Part shown: piece after piece, positions 28,509 through 37,797 of the stretch
How positions within the stretch are numbered: the first letter of the stretch is position 1
Layout of the letters: every line of letters starts with the position of its first letter
From: Pseudomonadales bacterium
GTDB lineage: Bacteria > Pseudomonadota > Gammaproteobacteria > Pseudomonadales > Ketobacteraceae
Length of the DNA: 64,000 nucleotides
Direction of reading: 5' to 3'
Assembly: GCA_002708905.1 (NCBI GenBank)
Contig: PAPM01000034.1
Location: forward strand, 62,001 to 126,000
Notes under the pieces: model-generated
What the model saw: only the letters and a program-made list of their open reading frames with translations
Told to the model about the DNA's origin: nothing
Database searches by the model: none
Position numbers and translations under genes: made by a program

Positions 28509-28977
28509 CAGACACCCTGCCCACCAGGAATTTGGCGATCAGATCTTCCAGCACCAGAGCAGATTGGGTGTCATAAATTTCGCTGCCATCCGTCAGATTA
28601 TCCAGTTCCGCACCCTGAATCAGCCCAATGTACTTTTCCCCCAGCCCCCCCGCCGTCAAAATCGCAGCGCTGGCATCACTGGACAGGTTATTGAATTGCT
28701 TATAAATATCCATTTCCACCACGCCGACAAAGTCCTCTTTATCCAGATAGATATTGGATACCCGGCCGATGGTGACGCCCGCCATGGTGACCTTGGCGCG
28801 CACGGTCAATCCGCCGATATTTTCAAATTTGGCGACCACCCGATAGGTTTCCTCGGAGGAATTCATGGACAATCCGCTCACCCGCAACGCCAGGAAGATG
28901 ATTGCCAACAGGCCAATCAGCATAAATCCGCCTACCGCCAACTCCAATGTACGACCACGCATTTTACAGTTCTCCAA
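28498..28977 (-). CDS. mlaD: Mla transporter MCE-domain protein MlaD
   Basis: MlaD is an inner-membrane anchored MCE protein that forms a hexameric ring carrying phospholipids across the periplasm. A membrane segment covers about 10-30 ([19 protein letters not shown]). The MCE domain follows ([27 protein letters not shown], about 45-75) with [16 protein letters not shown] near 120. At 159 residues it resembles the Pseudomonas form. It overlaps mlaE by 14 bases and mlaB by 11. Confidence 0.95.
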   Translation of the reverse strand: MENCKMRGRTLELAVGGFMLIGLLAIIFLALRVSGLSMNSSEETYRVVAKFENIGGLTVRAKVTMAGVTIGRVSNIYLDKEDFVGVVEMDIYKQFNNLSSDASAAILTAGGLGEKYIGLIQGAELDNLTDGSEIYDTQSALVLEDLIAKFLVGRVSDEP

Positions 28978-29746
28978 ACATGACTGCGGTTAAAATAAAG
29001 TCCAGCCCCAAAACGGCCAGGGAGGCATACACCACGGTACGGGTGGTGGAACGGCTGATCCCTTCGGATGTCGGCACCGTATCATAGCCCTGGAATACCG
29101 CAATCCAGGTCACCACAACACCGAATACAACACTCTTGATGAAGCCGTTCATAACGTCTTCACCCCACTCCACACTGCCCTGCATATTGGACCAGAAAGA
29201 GCCACCATCAACCCCCAACCAAAGCACGCCCACGGCGTAAGCACCCAACACACCTACGCTGGAAAATATCAATGCCAGGGTGGGCATACAAATAAAACCC
29301 GCCCAGAATCGTGGAGACACAATGCGTCGCAAGGGGTCCACACCGATCATTTCCATACTGGCCAACTGCTCGGTGGTTTTCATCAGGCCGATTTCCGCCG
29401 TCAGGGCCGAACCGGCACGACCAGCAAACAGCAACGCGGTGACCACCGGCCCCAGTTCACGCAGCAGAGTCAGGGCCACCATTTGCCCCAAAGCCTGCTC
29501 ACTGCCGTAACGATTGAGGATATTGTATCCCTGCAGCGCCAGCACCATGCCGATGAACAGCCCGGATACCACGATGATCACCATGGACAACACGCCCACG
29601 GCATAGATTTGCTTGACCAGCAACGGGAAGCTGGTACGCACATTGGGCCAGGCCCACAAAGCGTGGAACAGCACCATACCGGAGCGGCCCATCGCCTCCA
29701 GTATGTCCAGACCGGAACGGCCTAATGCGGCGATTCGTTCGATCAC
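28964..29746 (-). CDS. mlaE: Mla transporter permease MlaE
   Basis: MlaE is the ABC permease core of the MlaFEDB phospholipid transporter. The 260 residues contain an interfacial helix then about five hydrophobic segments. Conserved pieces are [41 protein letters not shown] and [20 protein letters not shown], all characteristic of the MlaE/YrbE family. Its ATG overlaps the mlaF stop by four bases. Confidence 0.97.
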   Translation of the reverse strand: MIERIAALGRSGLDILEAMGRSGMVLFHALWAWPNVRTSFPLLVKQIYAVGVLSMVIIVVSGLFIGMVLALQGYNILNRYGSEQALGQMVALTLLRELGPVVTALLFAGRAGSALTAEIGLMKTTEQLASMEMIGVDPLRRIVSPRFWAGFICMPTLALIFSSVGVLGAYAVGVLWLGVDGGSFWSNMQGSVEWGEDVMNGFIKSVVFGVVVTWIAVFQGYDTVPTSEGISRSTTRTVVYASLAVLGLDFILTAVMFGEL

Positions 29747-30579
29747 AATGAACTGCCTCTGAGAAAGTCGTCTTCCAGGGAAGGCGCAGGAAAATGGAAA
29801 GGCACCGGTCCATCCGGCAGACCCTGCATAAACTGGCGTACCCGCGGCAAGTCGGAATTCAGCACTTCATCCGCCGTACCCTGCCCTATCACCTCGCCAC
29901 CGGACACCACATAGATATAATCAGCGATGCTGGCTGTCTCCTGCACATCATGGGAAACCACGATACTGGTATGACCCAGGGCATCGTTCAACAGTCGAAT
30001 CAACTGCACCACCACACCCATGGCCATGGGGTCCTGACCGGCAAAAGGCTCGTCATACATCACCAGATCCGGATCCAACGCGATGGCACGGGCCAGGGCC
30101 GCCCTGCGCGCCATGCCGCCGGAAAGTTCGCTGGGCATCAAATGCTTGGCACCACGCAAACCAACCGCCTGCAGTTTCATCAACACGATATCGCGAATCA
30201 TGTCTTCCGGCAGATCCGTGTGCACCCGCAGGGGAAACGCCACGTTCTCATACACCGACAAATCAGTGAACAACGCGCCACTCTGAAATAACATGCCCAT
30301 TTTGCTGCGCACTTCAAACAGATCAGAACGCCCCAGCTCCGGCACATTGTGTCCGTCCACCACAATACGCCCCTGATCCGGCTTCAACTGCCCGCCGATC
30401 AGCCGCAGCAAGGTGGTCTTACCGGTGCCGCTGGGGCCCATAATGGCCGTCACCTTACCCTTGGGTATGTCGATATTCACATTTTTGAAGATAGCCCGTT
30501 CGCCACGCATAAAGGTCATGTCGCGGATTTCGACATAATTCGCTGCGGGCTGAAGCCTTGTACTGGTAATGGATGTCAT
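29743..30579 (-). CDS. mlaF: Mla transporter ATP-binding protein MlaF
   Basis: MlaF powers the Mla phospholipid transporter. Walker A is GPSGTGKTT (about 48-56), the ABC signature is [15 protein letters not shown], and Walker B is [12 protein letters not shown]. The 278 residues include a C-terminal extension, which in E. coli MlaF contacts the neighbouring monomer and MlaB. It is first in the minus-strand operon mlaF-E-D-B-ibaG-murA and divergent from the cax gene, the same arrangement as mlaF and yrbG in E. coli. Confidence 0.97.
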   Translation of the reverse strand: MTSITSTRLQPAANYVEIRDMTFMRGERAIFKNVNIDIPKGKVTAIMGPSGTGKTTLLRLIGGQLKPDQGRIVVDGHNVPELGRSDLFEVRSKMGMLFQSGALFTDLSVYENVAFPLRVHTDLPEDMIRDIVLMKLQAVGLRGAKHLMPSELSGGMARRAALARAIALDPDLVMYDEPFAGQDPMAMGVVVQLIRLLNDALGHTSIVVSHDVQETASIADYIYVVSGGEVIGQGTADEVLNSDLPRVRQFMQGLPDGPVPFHFPAPSLEDDFLRGSSL

Positions 30580-30734
30580 GCAGACCTATTTCTGGGTTTT
30601 TATAGCAGTTGGCTGACATTTAAGGTGGAGAACTATATCACTATGTCAATAAAAGGAAAAACGACTGTTCACCCTTGCATGGTGTACGCTTTCTCATTAC
30701 ATTGCATGCCGATTCATGCCGAGGATTTTCAGTC

Positions 30735-31700
30735 ATGTTGCTTGCCTTTATTGCCATTATCGCCGGTTTGGTCCTTCTGGTCTGGAGTTCCGACAAGTTC
30801 GTAGACGGTGCGGTGGGGCTGGCGGAAGGCCTGGGCATGTCCAAAGCGATGATCGGGCTCACAATAGTGGCACTGGGCACCTCGGCCCCGGAGATCGTAG
30901 TGTCGATCATGGCTGCCCTGGCGGAATCACCGGAACTGGCCTTTGGCAACGCTGTAGGCTCGAACATCGCCAACATCGGCCTGGTATTGGGCGTCACCGC
31001 CCTGATCGCGGCTCTTCCCGTAAGCCCCGGCTTGTTGAAACAGGATTTACCCGCACTCCTGGCGGTAACGGCGGCAGCCGGCTTCCTCTGTAGCGATCAT
31101 ACGCTGTCCCAGCAAGATGGCTGGGCCATGATGGTCATGCTGTTGCTCCTGATGTACCTCATGTTCCGGTACAAGAAAGAGCATAAGGACGAAATCATCA
31201 GCCCAGAAAGCGAGGAAGATATTCCTGATCTGGGGATGAAGGAATCCGTGTTCTGGTTCATCCTGGGCACGACGATTTTGATTGGCTCCTCTCGCCTGTT
31301 GGTGTGGGGCGCCATAGAAGTGGCGACGGCCCTGCAAATCAGTGAAGTGGTCATCGGCCTGACCATCGTGGCCATCGGCACCAGCCTGCCGGAACTGGCC
31401 GCCTCGGTTGCCAGCGCATTGCGTCGCCATCACGATATCGCCCTGGGCAATATCATCGGCTCCAATATCCTCAACCTGCTGGCGGTATTGTCAGCCGGTG
31501 CCGTCATTTATCCCATTGAGATCAGCCAGCAGAACTTCCTGCGCGACTATGGCGCGATGACCGGGATAACCCTCCTTCTCGCAGTGTTTATTTTCTGGCC
31601 GAGAAAGAACCGACAACTGTCCAAGCCGGAAGGTGCCGTGTTGCTGATCGGCTACCTGGGTTACCTTGGCTTCCTCTACCAGCAGACCGTTACTGCCTGA
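30735..31700 (+). CDS. Calcium/sodium antiporter of the CaCA family (YrbG-like)
   Basis: This is a K-independent cation/Ca2+-type exchanger in the inner membrane. Two inverted alpha-repeats are visible: GLTIVALGTSAPEIVVSIMAAL near 40-61 followed by GNAVGSNIANIGLVLG, and GLTIVAIGTSLPELAASVASAL near 203-224 followed by GNIIGSNILNLLAVL. About ten membrane segments fit 321 residues. I use the ATG at 30735, with GAGGA upstream, rather than an in-frame one at 30675. It sits between mlaF and kdsD as yrbG does in E. coli. Confidence 0.92.
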   Translation: MLLAFIAIIAGLVLLVWSSDKFVDGAVGLAEGLGMSKAMIGLTIVALGTSAPEIVVSIMAALAESPELAFGNAVGSNIANIGLVLGVTALIAALPVSPGLLKQDLPALLAVTAAAGFLCSDHTLSQQDGWAMMVMLLLLMYLMFRYKKEHKDEIISPESEEDIPDLGMKESVFWFILGTTILIGSSRLLVWGAIEVATALQISEVVIGLTIVAIGTSLPELAASVASALRRHHDIALGNIIGSNILNLLAVLSAGAVIYPIEISQQNFLRDYGAMTGITLLLAVFIFWPRKNRQLSKPEGAVLLIGYLGYLGFLYQQTVTA

Positions 31701-31753
31701 GGGCCAATTGGTTTACACTGTGCCCATATTAATGAGACATCACTGGTACAAGA

Positions 31754-32737
31754 ATGAATTCAGACCAAACCACTTTTGACTTTATCCTGTCTGGTCAACG
31801 GGTTATCGAGATCGAGGCGAAAGCCACTCTGGCCCTTAAAGAGCGCATTGATGAGAGTTTCAAGCAAGCCTGTGAACTGATCCTGGCCTGCAAAGGCCGC
31901 GTTATCATTACCGGCATGGGGAAATCCGGCCATATCGGCAACAAAATTGCCGCCACCCTGGCCAGCACGGGCACACCATCCTTCTTTGTTCACCCCGGCG
32001 AGGCCAGCCACGGTGATTTGGGCATGATTACCGGAGAGGACGTGGTGATCGGCATCTCCAATTCCGGCAAAACCGATGAGGTGGTGAATATTGTTCCCCT
32101 CATCAAGCGCAAAGGGGCATCATTGATCAGCATGGCCGGAGATAACCGCTCCCCACTGGCGACCCAGGCGGACGTTCACCTGGATATCAGTGTCGACGAA
32201 GAAGCCTGTCCCCTGGGTTTGGCCCCCACTGCCAGCACCACCGCTACCCTGGTGATGGGCGACGCGTTGGCCGTCGCTCTGCTGGAAGCCCGGGGCTTTA
32301 CCGCCGATGATTTCGCGCTTTCCCATCCAGGCGGCAGCCTGGGCCGCAGATTGCTGTTGCTGGTAGAACACATCATGCATGTTGGCGACAAGATCCCGCT
32401 GACCCAGCAAGGTGTCACCATCAGCCGGGCACTGTTGGAAATGAGCAGCAAAGGACTGGGCATGACCGGTATTCTGAACGAGAATGGCGAATTGGCCGGT
32501 GTCTTTACTGATGGGGATTTGCGCCGCATGCTGGACCAGGGCATGGACATTCAAACCACCCTGATTGAGGACGTGATGTCGAAAACGCCCAAAACCATTC
32601 ATCCTCATATTTTGGCGGTGGAAGCATTGAACATCATGGAGAAGAGTAAAATCACAGCACTGATGGTTGTTGATGACCAAGGTAAGCCTGTCGGTGCACT
32701 GAACATGCACGACCTGCTGCGCGCCGGAGTAATGTAA
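31754..32737 (+). CDS. kdsD: D-arabinose 5-phosphate isomerase
   Basis: KdsD interconverts ribulose 5-phosphate and arabinose 5-phosphate, the start of Kdo synthesis for LPS. The 327 residues comprise a SIS domain (about 40-175, with ITGMGKSGHIGNKIAATLASTGT and VHPGEASHGDLGMI) and a C-terminal CBS pair from about 205. It leads the kdsD-kdsC-lptC-lptA-lptB operon, with kdsC starting three bases after the stop. Confidence 0.97.
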   Translation: MNSDQTTFDFILSGQRVIEIEAKATLALKERIDESFKQACELILACKGRVIITGMGKSGHIGNKIAATLASTGTPSFFVHPGEASHGDLGMITGEDVVIGISNSGKTDEVVNIVPLIKRKGASLISMAGDNRSPLATQADVHLDISVDEEACPLGLAPTASTTATLVMGDALAVALLEARGFTADDFALSHPGGSLGRRLLLLVEHIMHVGDKIPLTQQGVTISRALLEMSSKGLGMTGILNENGELAGVFTDGDLRRMLDQGMDIQTTLIEDVMSKTPKTIHPHILAVEALNIMEKSKITALMVVDDQGKPVGALNMHDLLRAGVM

Positions 32738-32740
32738 CTG

Positions 32741-33271
32741 ATGACTCAGCAAGATCTGCTACGGAAAGCTAAACCCATTAAACTGGTGGCCTTCGATATC
32801 GACGGCATCATGACCGACGGCCGCCTGTATTTCACCAGTCTGGGTGACGAGATCAAAGCCTTCAATGTGAAAGACGGCTTGGGACTAAACCTACTGCGGA
32901 AGTCCGGCGTAGAAGTGGCCATCATCACCGGCCGCACATCTGAACTGGTCAATCGCCGCGCCCGGGATTTAAAAATCGGCAAACTGATTCAAGGCCGTGA
33001 AGACAAGAAAATCGCGTTGCAGGAATTGATGGCACAGGAAAACCTGTCGGCGGAGCAAATCGCCTACATGGGAGATGACCTGCCGGATCTGCCGGCCATT
33101 CGCCATGCAGGACTCGGTGTTACCGTTGCAGATGCCCTGCCAATCGTAAAACAGCATGCAGACCTGATTACCGAAGCCAACGGTGGCGACGGCGCGGTAC
33201 GTGAATTCTGTGATTGGTTGTTACAGGCTCAGGGCAATCTGGACAAAGTACTGGAGCCCTACTTACGCTGA
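32741..33271 (+). CDS. kdsC: 3-deoxy-manno-octulosonate-8-phosphatase
   Basis: KdsC dephosphorylates Kdo-8-phosphate. It is a HAD-family C0 tetrameric phosphatase with nucleophile and general acid D19 and D21 in FDIDGIMTDG. The second motif is ITGRTSE, and GDDLPDLPAI provides the metal-binding aspartates. The 176 residues match the family. Its TGA overlaps the lptC ATG by one base. Confidence 0.97.
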   Translation: MTQQDLLRKAKPIKLVAFDIDGIMTDGRLYFTSLGDEIKAFNVKDGLGLNLLRKSGVEVAIITGRTSELVNRRARDLKIGKLIQGREDKKIALQELMAQENLSAEQIAYMGDDLPDLPAIRHAGLGVTVADALPIVKQHADLITEANGGDGAVREFCDWLLQAQGNLDKVLEPYLR

Positions 33272-33843
33272 TGAAGCCACGCACCCAACTGATCCTTACC
33301 AGCTTTTGTCTTGCTGTCTTCGTGCTGGCGACCTTCGCCTACATGAAATGGGATCAGTGGTTTGAGCAATCAGACAAGATTGCAGGCAACTATGAACAGC
33401 CGGACATGGTGGCGATTTCATTGCAACAGCTCAGTTTCGATGAGCACGGCAACAAGGAATTCCTGCTCAACGCCGAATCCATGCTGCAGTACCTGTCCAG
33501 CAACCGTAACATTATGGTGAAGCCCACCATTACCTTTTACGAACAGCAGCAGGCCTCCTGGAAAACCAGCGCGGCCAGCGCCACCTCCGACAACGACGCC
33601 GACAAGCTGCACTTGTCCGGCCAGGTTACTATCGTGCAACAAGGCGTACGCGAGGCTGCCATTTTAGAGACCGAAACCCTGGAACTGCATCCACGCGAAT
33701 CTTACGCAACCACCCAGGACAAGGTCATTATTCGACAAACTGGCGTTTACATTGAAGCCCTGGGCCTGGATGCGGACCTGAACGAAAACAGAATTCAATT
33801 AAAACAGAATGTAACCAGCATTTATGAACCTGAAGAATCTTAA
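33271..33843 (+). CDS. lptC: LPS export inner-membrane protein LptC
   Basis: LptC is a bitopic inner-membrane protein that takes LPS from LptB2FG and passes it to LptA. The 190 residues have one anchor at about 6-24 and a periplasmic beta-jellyroll, with LSGQVTIVQQG and YATTQDKVIIRQTGVYIEALGL in the C-terminal half. The ATG at 33271 overlaps the kdsC stop; earlier in-frame starts lie inside kdsC and are rejected. Sequence similarity in this family is modest, but operon position makes the call secure. Confidence 0.93.
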   Translation: MKPRTQLILTSFCLAVFVLATFAYMKWDQWFEQSDKIAGNYEQPDMVAISLQQLSFDEHGNKEFLLNAESMLQYLSSNRNIMVKPTITFYEQQQASWKTSAASATSDNDADKLHLSGQVTIVQQGVREAAILETETLELHPRESYATTQDKVIIRQTGVYIEALGLDADLNENRIQLKQNVTSIYEPEES

Positions 33844-34414
33844 AGAACTACTGGCTCTGAGCATGCTGCTGGCCTTCACATCAACAGCATCAGCGTTGGA
33901 GAGTGATCGACAACAACCATTGAAAATCGTGGCAGACACAGCGCTCATTGACGAGAAAGACGGCACTGCCACCTACACAGGCAACGTGGTACTGACTCAA
34001 GGCACTCTGCGTATTGCCGCTGACTCCCTGAAGATCAGAACCGACCAGGGCAAAGTGGATATCGTGATGGCGGTCGGCCAACCCGCACTTTTTTCCCAGG
34101 TCCCTGAACCCAACCAGGCGGAGGTAATCGCCAAGGCCAAGAACATTGATTACCTCGTTCGCGATCAGAAACTTTTACTAAAACGCAAAGCCTCCATCGT
34201 GCAGGGGGAGAATATTTTCCGCGGCGAGGAAATTGTCTACGAAATTCAGAGCCAGCGCTTGCAGGCGATGGGCCAGTCCAGTGATCCCGCCCAGGGTGAT
34301 ATTAAAGGCCGCGTTGAAATGATCCTGCCTGCCGCCGCCGAACCCGCGCCTGCTCCGCCACCCAATGCTGACACCAATCCTGCGCAGGAAGAGGAGGCGT
34401 CACCAAAGCCATGA
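33824..34414 (+). CDS. lptA: LPS transport periplasmic protein LptA
   Basis: LptA polymerises into the periplasmic bridge that carries LPS to the outer membrane. A Sec signal ends near TSTASA (about 25). The OstA-like beta domain begins at [29 protein letters not shown], in pieces, and continues to [14 protein letters not shown]. The C-terminus is a Pro/Ala/Glu-rich tail of about 30 residues ([15 protein letters not shown]), longer than in E. coli and probably disordered. The start is 20 bases inside lptC, and the stop overlaps lptB by four bases. Confidence 0.94.
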   Translation: MNLKNLKELLALSMLLAFTSTASALESDRQQPLKIVADTALIDEKDGTATYTGNVVLTQGTLRIAADSLKIRTDQGKVDIVMAVGQPALFSQVPEPNQAEVIAKAKNIDYLVRDQKLLLKRKASIVQGENIFRGEEIVYEIQSQRLQAMGQSSDPAQGDIKGRVEMILPAAAEPAPAPPPNADTNPAQEEEASPKP

Positions 34415-35136
34415 GCCGACTGACTGCATCCAACCTGGCAAAAAGCTACAAAGGTCGCGCTGTGGTGGAGGACGTATCCATCACCATCGAGAGTGGGCAA
34501 ATAGTCGGGCTGCTGGGCCCGAACGGAGCCGGCAAAACCACCTGCTTCTACATGATTATCGGTATCGTGCCCCAGGACAAAGGCCGCATTCTGGTGGACG
34601 ATACAGAAATCACCCACCTACCCATGCATGGCCGCGCCGCGAAAGGCATCGGGTATCTGCCCCAGGAGGCGTCCATCTTCCGCCGACTGAAAGTGAAAGA
34701 AAACATCATGGCCATCCTGCAAACCCGCAAAGATCTGGATAAAAAGCAGCGACAGCAGAAGCTGGAAGAACTGCTGGCCGAATTCCACATCGGGCATATA
34801 GCGGATTCCCTGGGCATGGCCTTATCAGGCGGAGAACGGCGGCGGGTGGAAATTGCCCGGGCGCTGGCCACAGATCCAGCGTTCATTCTACTGGATGAAC
34901 CTTTTGCCGGAGTGGATCCGATTTCCGTTGCAGATATCAAGCAGATCATCAGCCACTTGCGGGATCGCGGGCTGGGTGTGCTGATTACCGACCACAACGT
35001 AAGGGATACGCTGGATATCTGCGAGAAGGCGTTTATTGTGAGCGAAGGCCATATCATCGCTGAAGGTGAGCCCTCACTTATCCTGCAAAACCAGAAAGTC
35101 CGGGATGTGTATCTGGGCAACCAGTTCCATATGTAA
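34411..35136 (+). CDS. lptB: LPS export ABC transporter ATP-binding protein LptB
   Basis: LptB is the ATPase that drives LPS extraction from the inner membrane with LptF, LptG and LptC. Walker A is GPNGAGKTT (about 36-44), the signature is [16 protein letters not shown] and Walker B is [13 protein letters not shown]. Family residues [10 protein letters not shown] and the C-terminal [10 protein letters not shown] are present. The 241 residues match. It ends the Kdo/Lpt operon, and rpoN follows after 185 bases with its own promoter. Confidence 0.98.
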   Translation: MSRLTASNLAKSYKGRAVVEDVSITIESGQIVGLLGPNGAGKTTCFYMIIGIVPQDKGRILVDDTEITHLPMHGRAAKGIGYLPQEASIFRRLKVKENIMAILQTRKDLDKKQRQQKLEELLAEFHIGHIADSLGMALSGGERRRVEIARALATDPAFILLDEPFAGVDPISVADIKQIISHLRDRGLGVLITDHNVRDTLDICEKAFIVSEGHIIAEGEPSLILQNQKVRDVYLGNQFHM

Positions 35137-35164
35137 AAGTTCTAAGTAATTTCAGGCATGCAAA

Positions 35165-35193
35165 TTGCTTTGGGCGCGGACTGCTCTTACAAT
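35165..35193 (+). promoter_or_regulatory. Sigma-70 promoter of rpoN
   Basis: TTGCTT (35165-35170) and TACAAT (35188-35193) are exactly 17 bases apart. The predicted start is near 35200, leaving a leader of about 120 bases. The leader contains two inverted repeats at 35204-35224 and 35243-35264. Confidence 0.7.
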
Positions 35194-35203
35194 TAGACAG
35201 AAG

Positions 35204-35224
35204 TAGTGATCTTAATCATCACTA
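35204..35224 (+). repeat. Inverted repeat 1 in the rpoN leader
   Basis: Perfect seven-base arms TAGTGAT (35204-35210) and ATCACTA (35218-35224) surround a seven-base loop just downstream of the predicted rpoN transcription start. It could be an operator or an RNA hairpin. No T-run follows, so it is not a terminator. Confidence 0.55.
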
Positions 35225-35242
35225 ACCTCTTGAAAATAAGAG

Positions 35243-35264
35243 ATTATTCAATTGTGTGAATAAT
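35243..35264 (+). repeat. Inverted repeat 2 in the rpoN leader
   Basis: Perfect eight-base arms ATTATTCA (35243-35250) and TGAATAAT (35257-35264) surround a six-base loop, about 58 bases before the rpoN ATG. This spacing and AT-richness are typical of a regulator binding site, but no regulator is identified. Confidence 0.55.
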
Positions 35265-35321
35265 ATGCCCAATTGTTGGAAACGTTGTCTCTGGTCGTTG
35301 CAGAAGTTGAATTAGGTATCA

Positions 35322-36935
35322 ATGAAACCAACCTTACAGCTCAAAATTGGTCAACACCTTACTATGACGCCTCAGCTGCAGCAGGCCATTCGCCTGTTAC
35401 AGCTGTCCACACTGGATTTGCAGACCGAAATCCAGGAAGCCCTGGAATCCAACCCCCTCCTGGATGTCGATGAGTCCTCCCCGGATAACGAGGGTAACGA
35501 TTCCGGCAACGATCAAGCTCAGGACAACAGTTCAAATAGCGACCAGACATTAGATTTTTCCAAGTCCAGCGACAGCATGGAGAGCAGTTCAAGCTCCAGT
35601 TCAGAGGATTCAGCTGTCGACCTGGAAGGCAAGGAGATGCCCAATGAACTGCCGGTGGACAGTGATTGGGACACTATGTTCGACGGCGCCGGTCCCAGCT
35701 CCTCCGGCGGCAGCTTCGACGATGACGATTTTGATTTTGACAGCCGCAACAGCGCTCCCGAATCCATCTACGACACCATGATGTGGCAACTCAATCTCAC
35801 CCCCATGTCGGACATGGACCGCATGATCGCCATGGCCATTATTGAAGCCATCAACCCCAAGGGTTACCTGACCCAAACCGTGGAAGAGATCCGGGACGGG
35901 GTGCTGGCGCAGCAGGATGTGGTCGCCGACCTGATTCGCCTCCAGCAGGAAGAGCTGGAAGCAATGGACATCCAGCTGATTCCGGACGAAGACGAAGAAG
36001 ACAGCCCCATTTCCCTGGAAGAAGTGCTGGCCGTACTGCATCGGGTTCAGCAGTTTGATCCACCCGGAGTCGCCGCCAGGGACCTGCGGGAATGCCTGCT
36101 GATCCAGCTGAAACAGTTGCCGAAGAGTGAACCGGCCAGGGAAGACGCTATCCTGGTAGTGGAAATGTTCCTGGATGCGTTGGGCTCGCGGGATTTCGCC
36201 ACCATCATGCGCAAGGGCAAGCTCTCCGAAGTTCGCCTGAAGTCGGCCATTGCTCTGGTTCAGACCCTGAACCCCTACCCCGGCAGCAGCGTGGAGTCCG
36301 ATGACACGCAATACGTTATTCCCGACGTCATTGTCAGCAAGGACCGTGGCCGCTGGAAAGTGGAATTGAATCCGGAAGCCACGCCCCGCCTGCGCGTTAA
36401 CAGCGGTTATGCCTCCATGATCCAGCGGGCGGACAACAGCAGTGACAACACCTTCCTGAAAAACAATTTGCAGGAGGCCCGCTGGTTTATCAAAAGCTTA
36501 CAGAGTCGCAATGAGACGCTGCTCAAGGTCGCCACCAAGATCGTCGAATATCAGATCGGTTTTCTGGAGCAGGGCGAAGAAGCGATGAAGCCCCTGGTTC
36601 TGCATGATATTGCGGAGGCAGTGGGGATGCACGAATCCACCATTTCCCGCGTCACTACCCAGAAATTCATGCACACTCCCCGCGGCATTTTTGAGCTGAA
36701 ATACTTCTTCTCCAGCCATGTCAGCACCGGTTCCGGCGGCGAGTGTTCCTCCACCGCCATTCGCGCCATTATCAAGAAGCTGATTGCCGCAGAAAATCCG
36801 AAAAAACCGTTGAGCGACAGCAAAATTGCCAACATACTGGAAGAACAAGACATCAAGGTGGCCCGTCGCACCATTGCAAAATACCGGGAAGCCATGTTGA
36901 TCCCTCCGTCCAACGAAAGGAAACGATTGGTTTGA
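35322..36935 (+). CDS. rpoN: RNA polymerase sigma-54 factor
   Basis: RpoN directs polymerase to -24/-12 promoters and needs enhancer-binding ATPases. Region I is glutamine- and leucine-rich ([24 protein letters not shown] in parts, 3-30). Region II is an unusually long Ser/Asp/Glu-rich linker (about 50-145). Region III follows, with the core-binding and helix-turn-helix parts ([20 protein letters not shown]) and the RpoN box [10 protein letters not shown] near the C-terminus. At 537 residues it is longer than the 477 of E. coli, mostly because of region II. hpf, ptsN, rapZ and ptsO follow. Confidence 0.97.
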   Translation: MKPTLQLKIGQHLTMTPQLQQAIRLLQLSTLDLQTEIQEALESNPLLDVDESSPDNEGNDSGNDQAQDNSSNSDQTLDFSKSSDSMESSSSSSSEDSAVDLEGKEMPNELPVDSDWDTMFDGAGPSSSGGSFDDDDFDFDSRNSAPESIYDTMMWQLNLTPMSDMDRMIAMAIIEAINPKGYLTQTVEEIRDGVLAQQDVVADLIRLQQEELEAMDIQLIPDEDEEDSPISLEEVLAVLHRVQQFDPPGVAARDLRECLLIQLKQLPKSEPAREDAILVVEMFLDALGSRDFATIMRKGKLSEVRLKSAIALVQTLNPYPGSSVESDDTQYVIPDVIVSKDRGRWKVELNPEATPRLRVNSGYASMIQRADNSSDNTFLKNNLQEARWFIKSLQSRNETLLKVATKIVEYQIGFLEQGEEAMKPLVLHDIAEAVGMHESTISRVTTQKFMHTPRGIFELKYFFSSHVSTGSGGECSSTAIRAIIKKLIAAENPKKPLSDSKIANILEEQDIKVARRTIAKYREAMLIPPSNERKRLV

Positions 36936-37035
36936 CCGCTGGTCAGAGAATAAAGACATAACACAAAGACCACCAGAAATCGGTCAACGTGCTCTGGGGT
37001 CGCAGTAAAACCAAACCACGATTAAGGAGTGGCCT

Positions 37036-37323
37036 ATGCAAATCAATATCAGCGGACATCACGTAGAAGTTACGGACTCTCTCAGGGACTACGTTGCCGA
37101 TAAAATGCAGAAACTCGAGCGCCATACCGACGACATCACCAGCATCCAAGCCATCCTCAGTGTCGAAAAAAACCGCCAGAAAGCCGAAGCCAAAATCCAC
37201 GTAAAAGGTGCTGACCTGTTCGCCAACGCCGAGTCTGAAGACATGTACGCTGCGATCGACATGATGACTGACAAGCTGGATCGTCAGGTGCTGAAGCACA
37301 AGGAAAAAATGAAAAGCTGGTAA
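37036..37323 (+). CDS. hpf: Ribosome hibernation promoting factor, short form
   Basis: HPF binds the 30S decoding site and promotes 100S dimers in stationary phase. The 95 residues begin MQINISGHHVEVTDSLRDYV and contain IQAILSVEKNRQKAEAKIHV and DMYAAIDMMTDKLDRQVLKHKEK in pieces. The C-terminal domain of long HPF is absent, so this is the short gammaproteobacterial form, normally working with RMF. A good AAGGAG ribosome site precedes it. It is downstream of rpoN, as in most relatives. Confidence 0.97.
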   Translation: MQINISGHHVEVTDSLRDYVADKMQKLERHTDDITSIQAILSVEKNRQKAEAKIHVKGADLFANAESEDMYAAIDMMTDKLDRQVLKHKEKMKSW

Positions 37324-37344
37324 CTACGGTTTAAGTGAGAACTT

Positions 37345-37797
37345 ATGGAACTTGCTGACATCATCAGTCCGCAACGGGTATTTGAAGACGTACCGGGCGG
37401 CAGCAAAAAGAAAGTTCTGGAAACCGCTGCTGGGCTGATCGCCCAGCAGTGCCCTGAGCTGGATCCCAACGAGTTGTTTGACAACCTCATCTCCCGCGAA
37501 AAACTTGGCAGCACCGGGCTGGGCAAAGGTATCGCTATCCCCCACTGCCGCGCCAAACACTGCAGCAAAGCCATCGGGGCTTTTATCAAATTACAAAGTG
37601 GCGTTGACTTTGACTCCATTGATCACGAACCAGTGGATATGATGTTCGTACTCCTGGTACCCCAGGATGCCCACGAAGAACATTTAAAAATCCTGTCCCA
37701 GATTGCCGCCATGTTTAACGATGAAGATCGTCGCAACACATTGCGCAAAGCCCATTCCAGTGACAGCATCTACGATGCCTTGGTAACGCCAGTATGA
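37345..37797 (+). CDS. ptsN: PTS nitrogen-regulatory enzyme IIA
   Basis: EIIA-Ntr is the end phospho-carrier of the nitrogen PTS and affects potassium transport and other processes. The phospho-accepting histidine is H67 in GIAIPHCRA. The 150 residues and LLVPQDAHEEHLKILSQIA are typical. It lies 21 bases after hpf, and its TGA overlaps the rapZ ATG by four bases, coupling the two. NPr (ptsO) is encoded three genes later, so the phosphorelay partners sit together, apart from EI-Ntr. Confidence 0.97.
   Translation: MELADIISPQRVFEDVPGGSKKKVLETAAGLIAQQCPELDPNELFDNLISREKLGSTGLGKGIAIPHCRAKHCSKAIGAFIKLQSGVDFDSIDHEPVDMMFVLLVPQDAHEEHLKILSQIAAMFNDEDRRNTLRKAHSSDSIYDALVTPV

Noticed and set aside
36936-37035. 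Sigma-54 promoter upstream of hpf
   Set aside because: No TGGC-N7-TTGC style -24/-12 pair could be found in the spacer.
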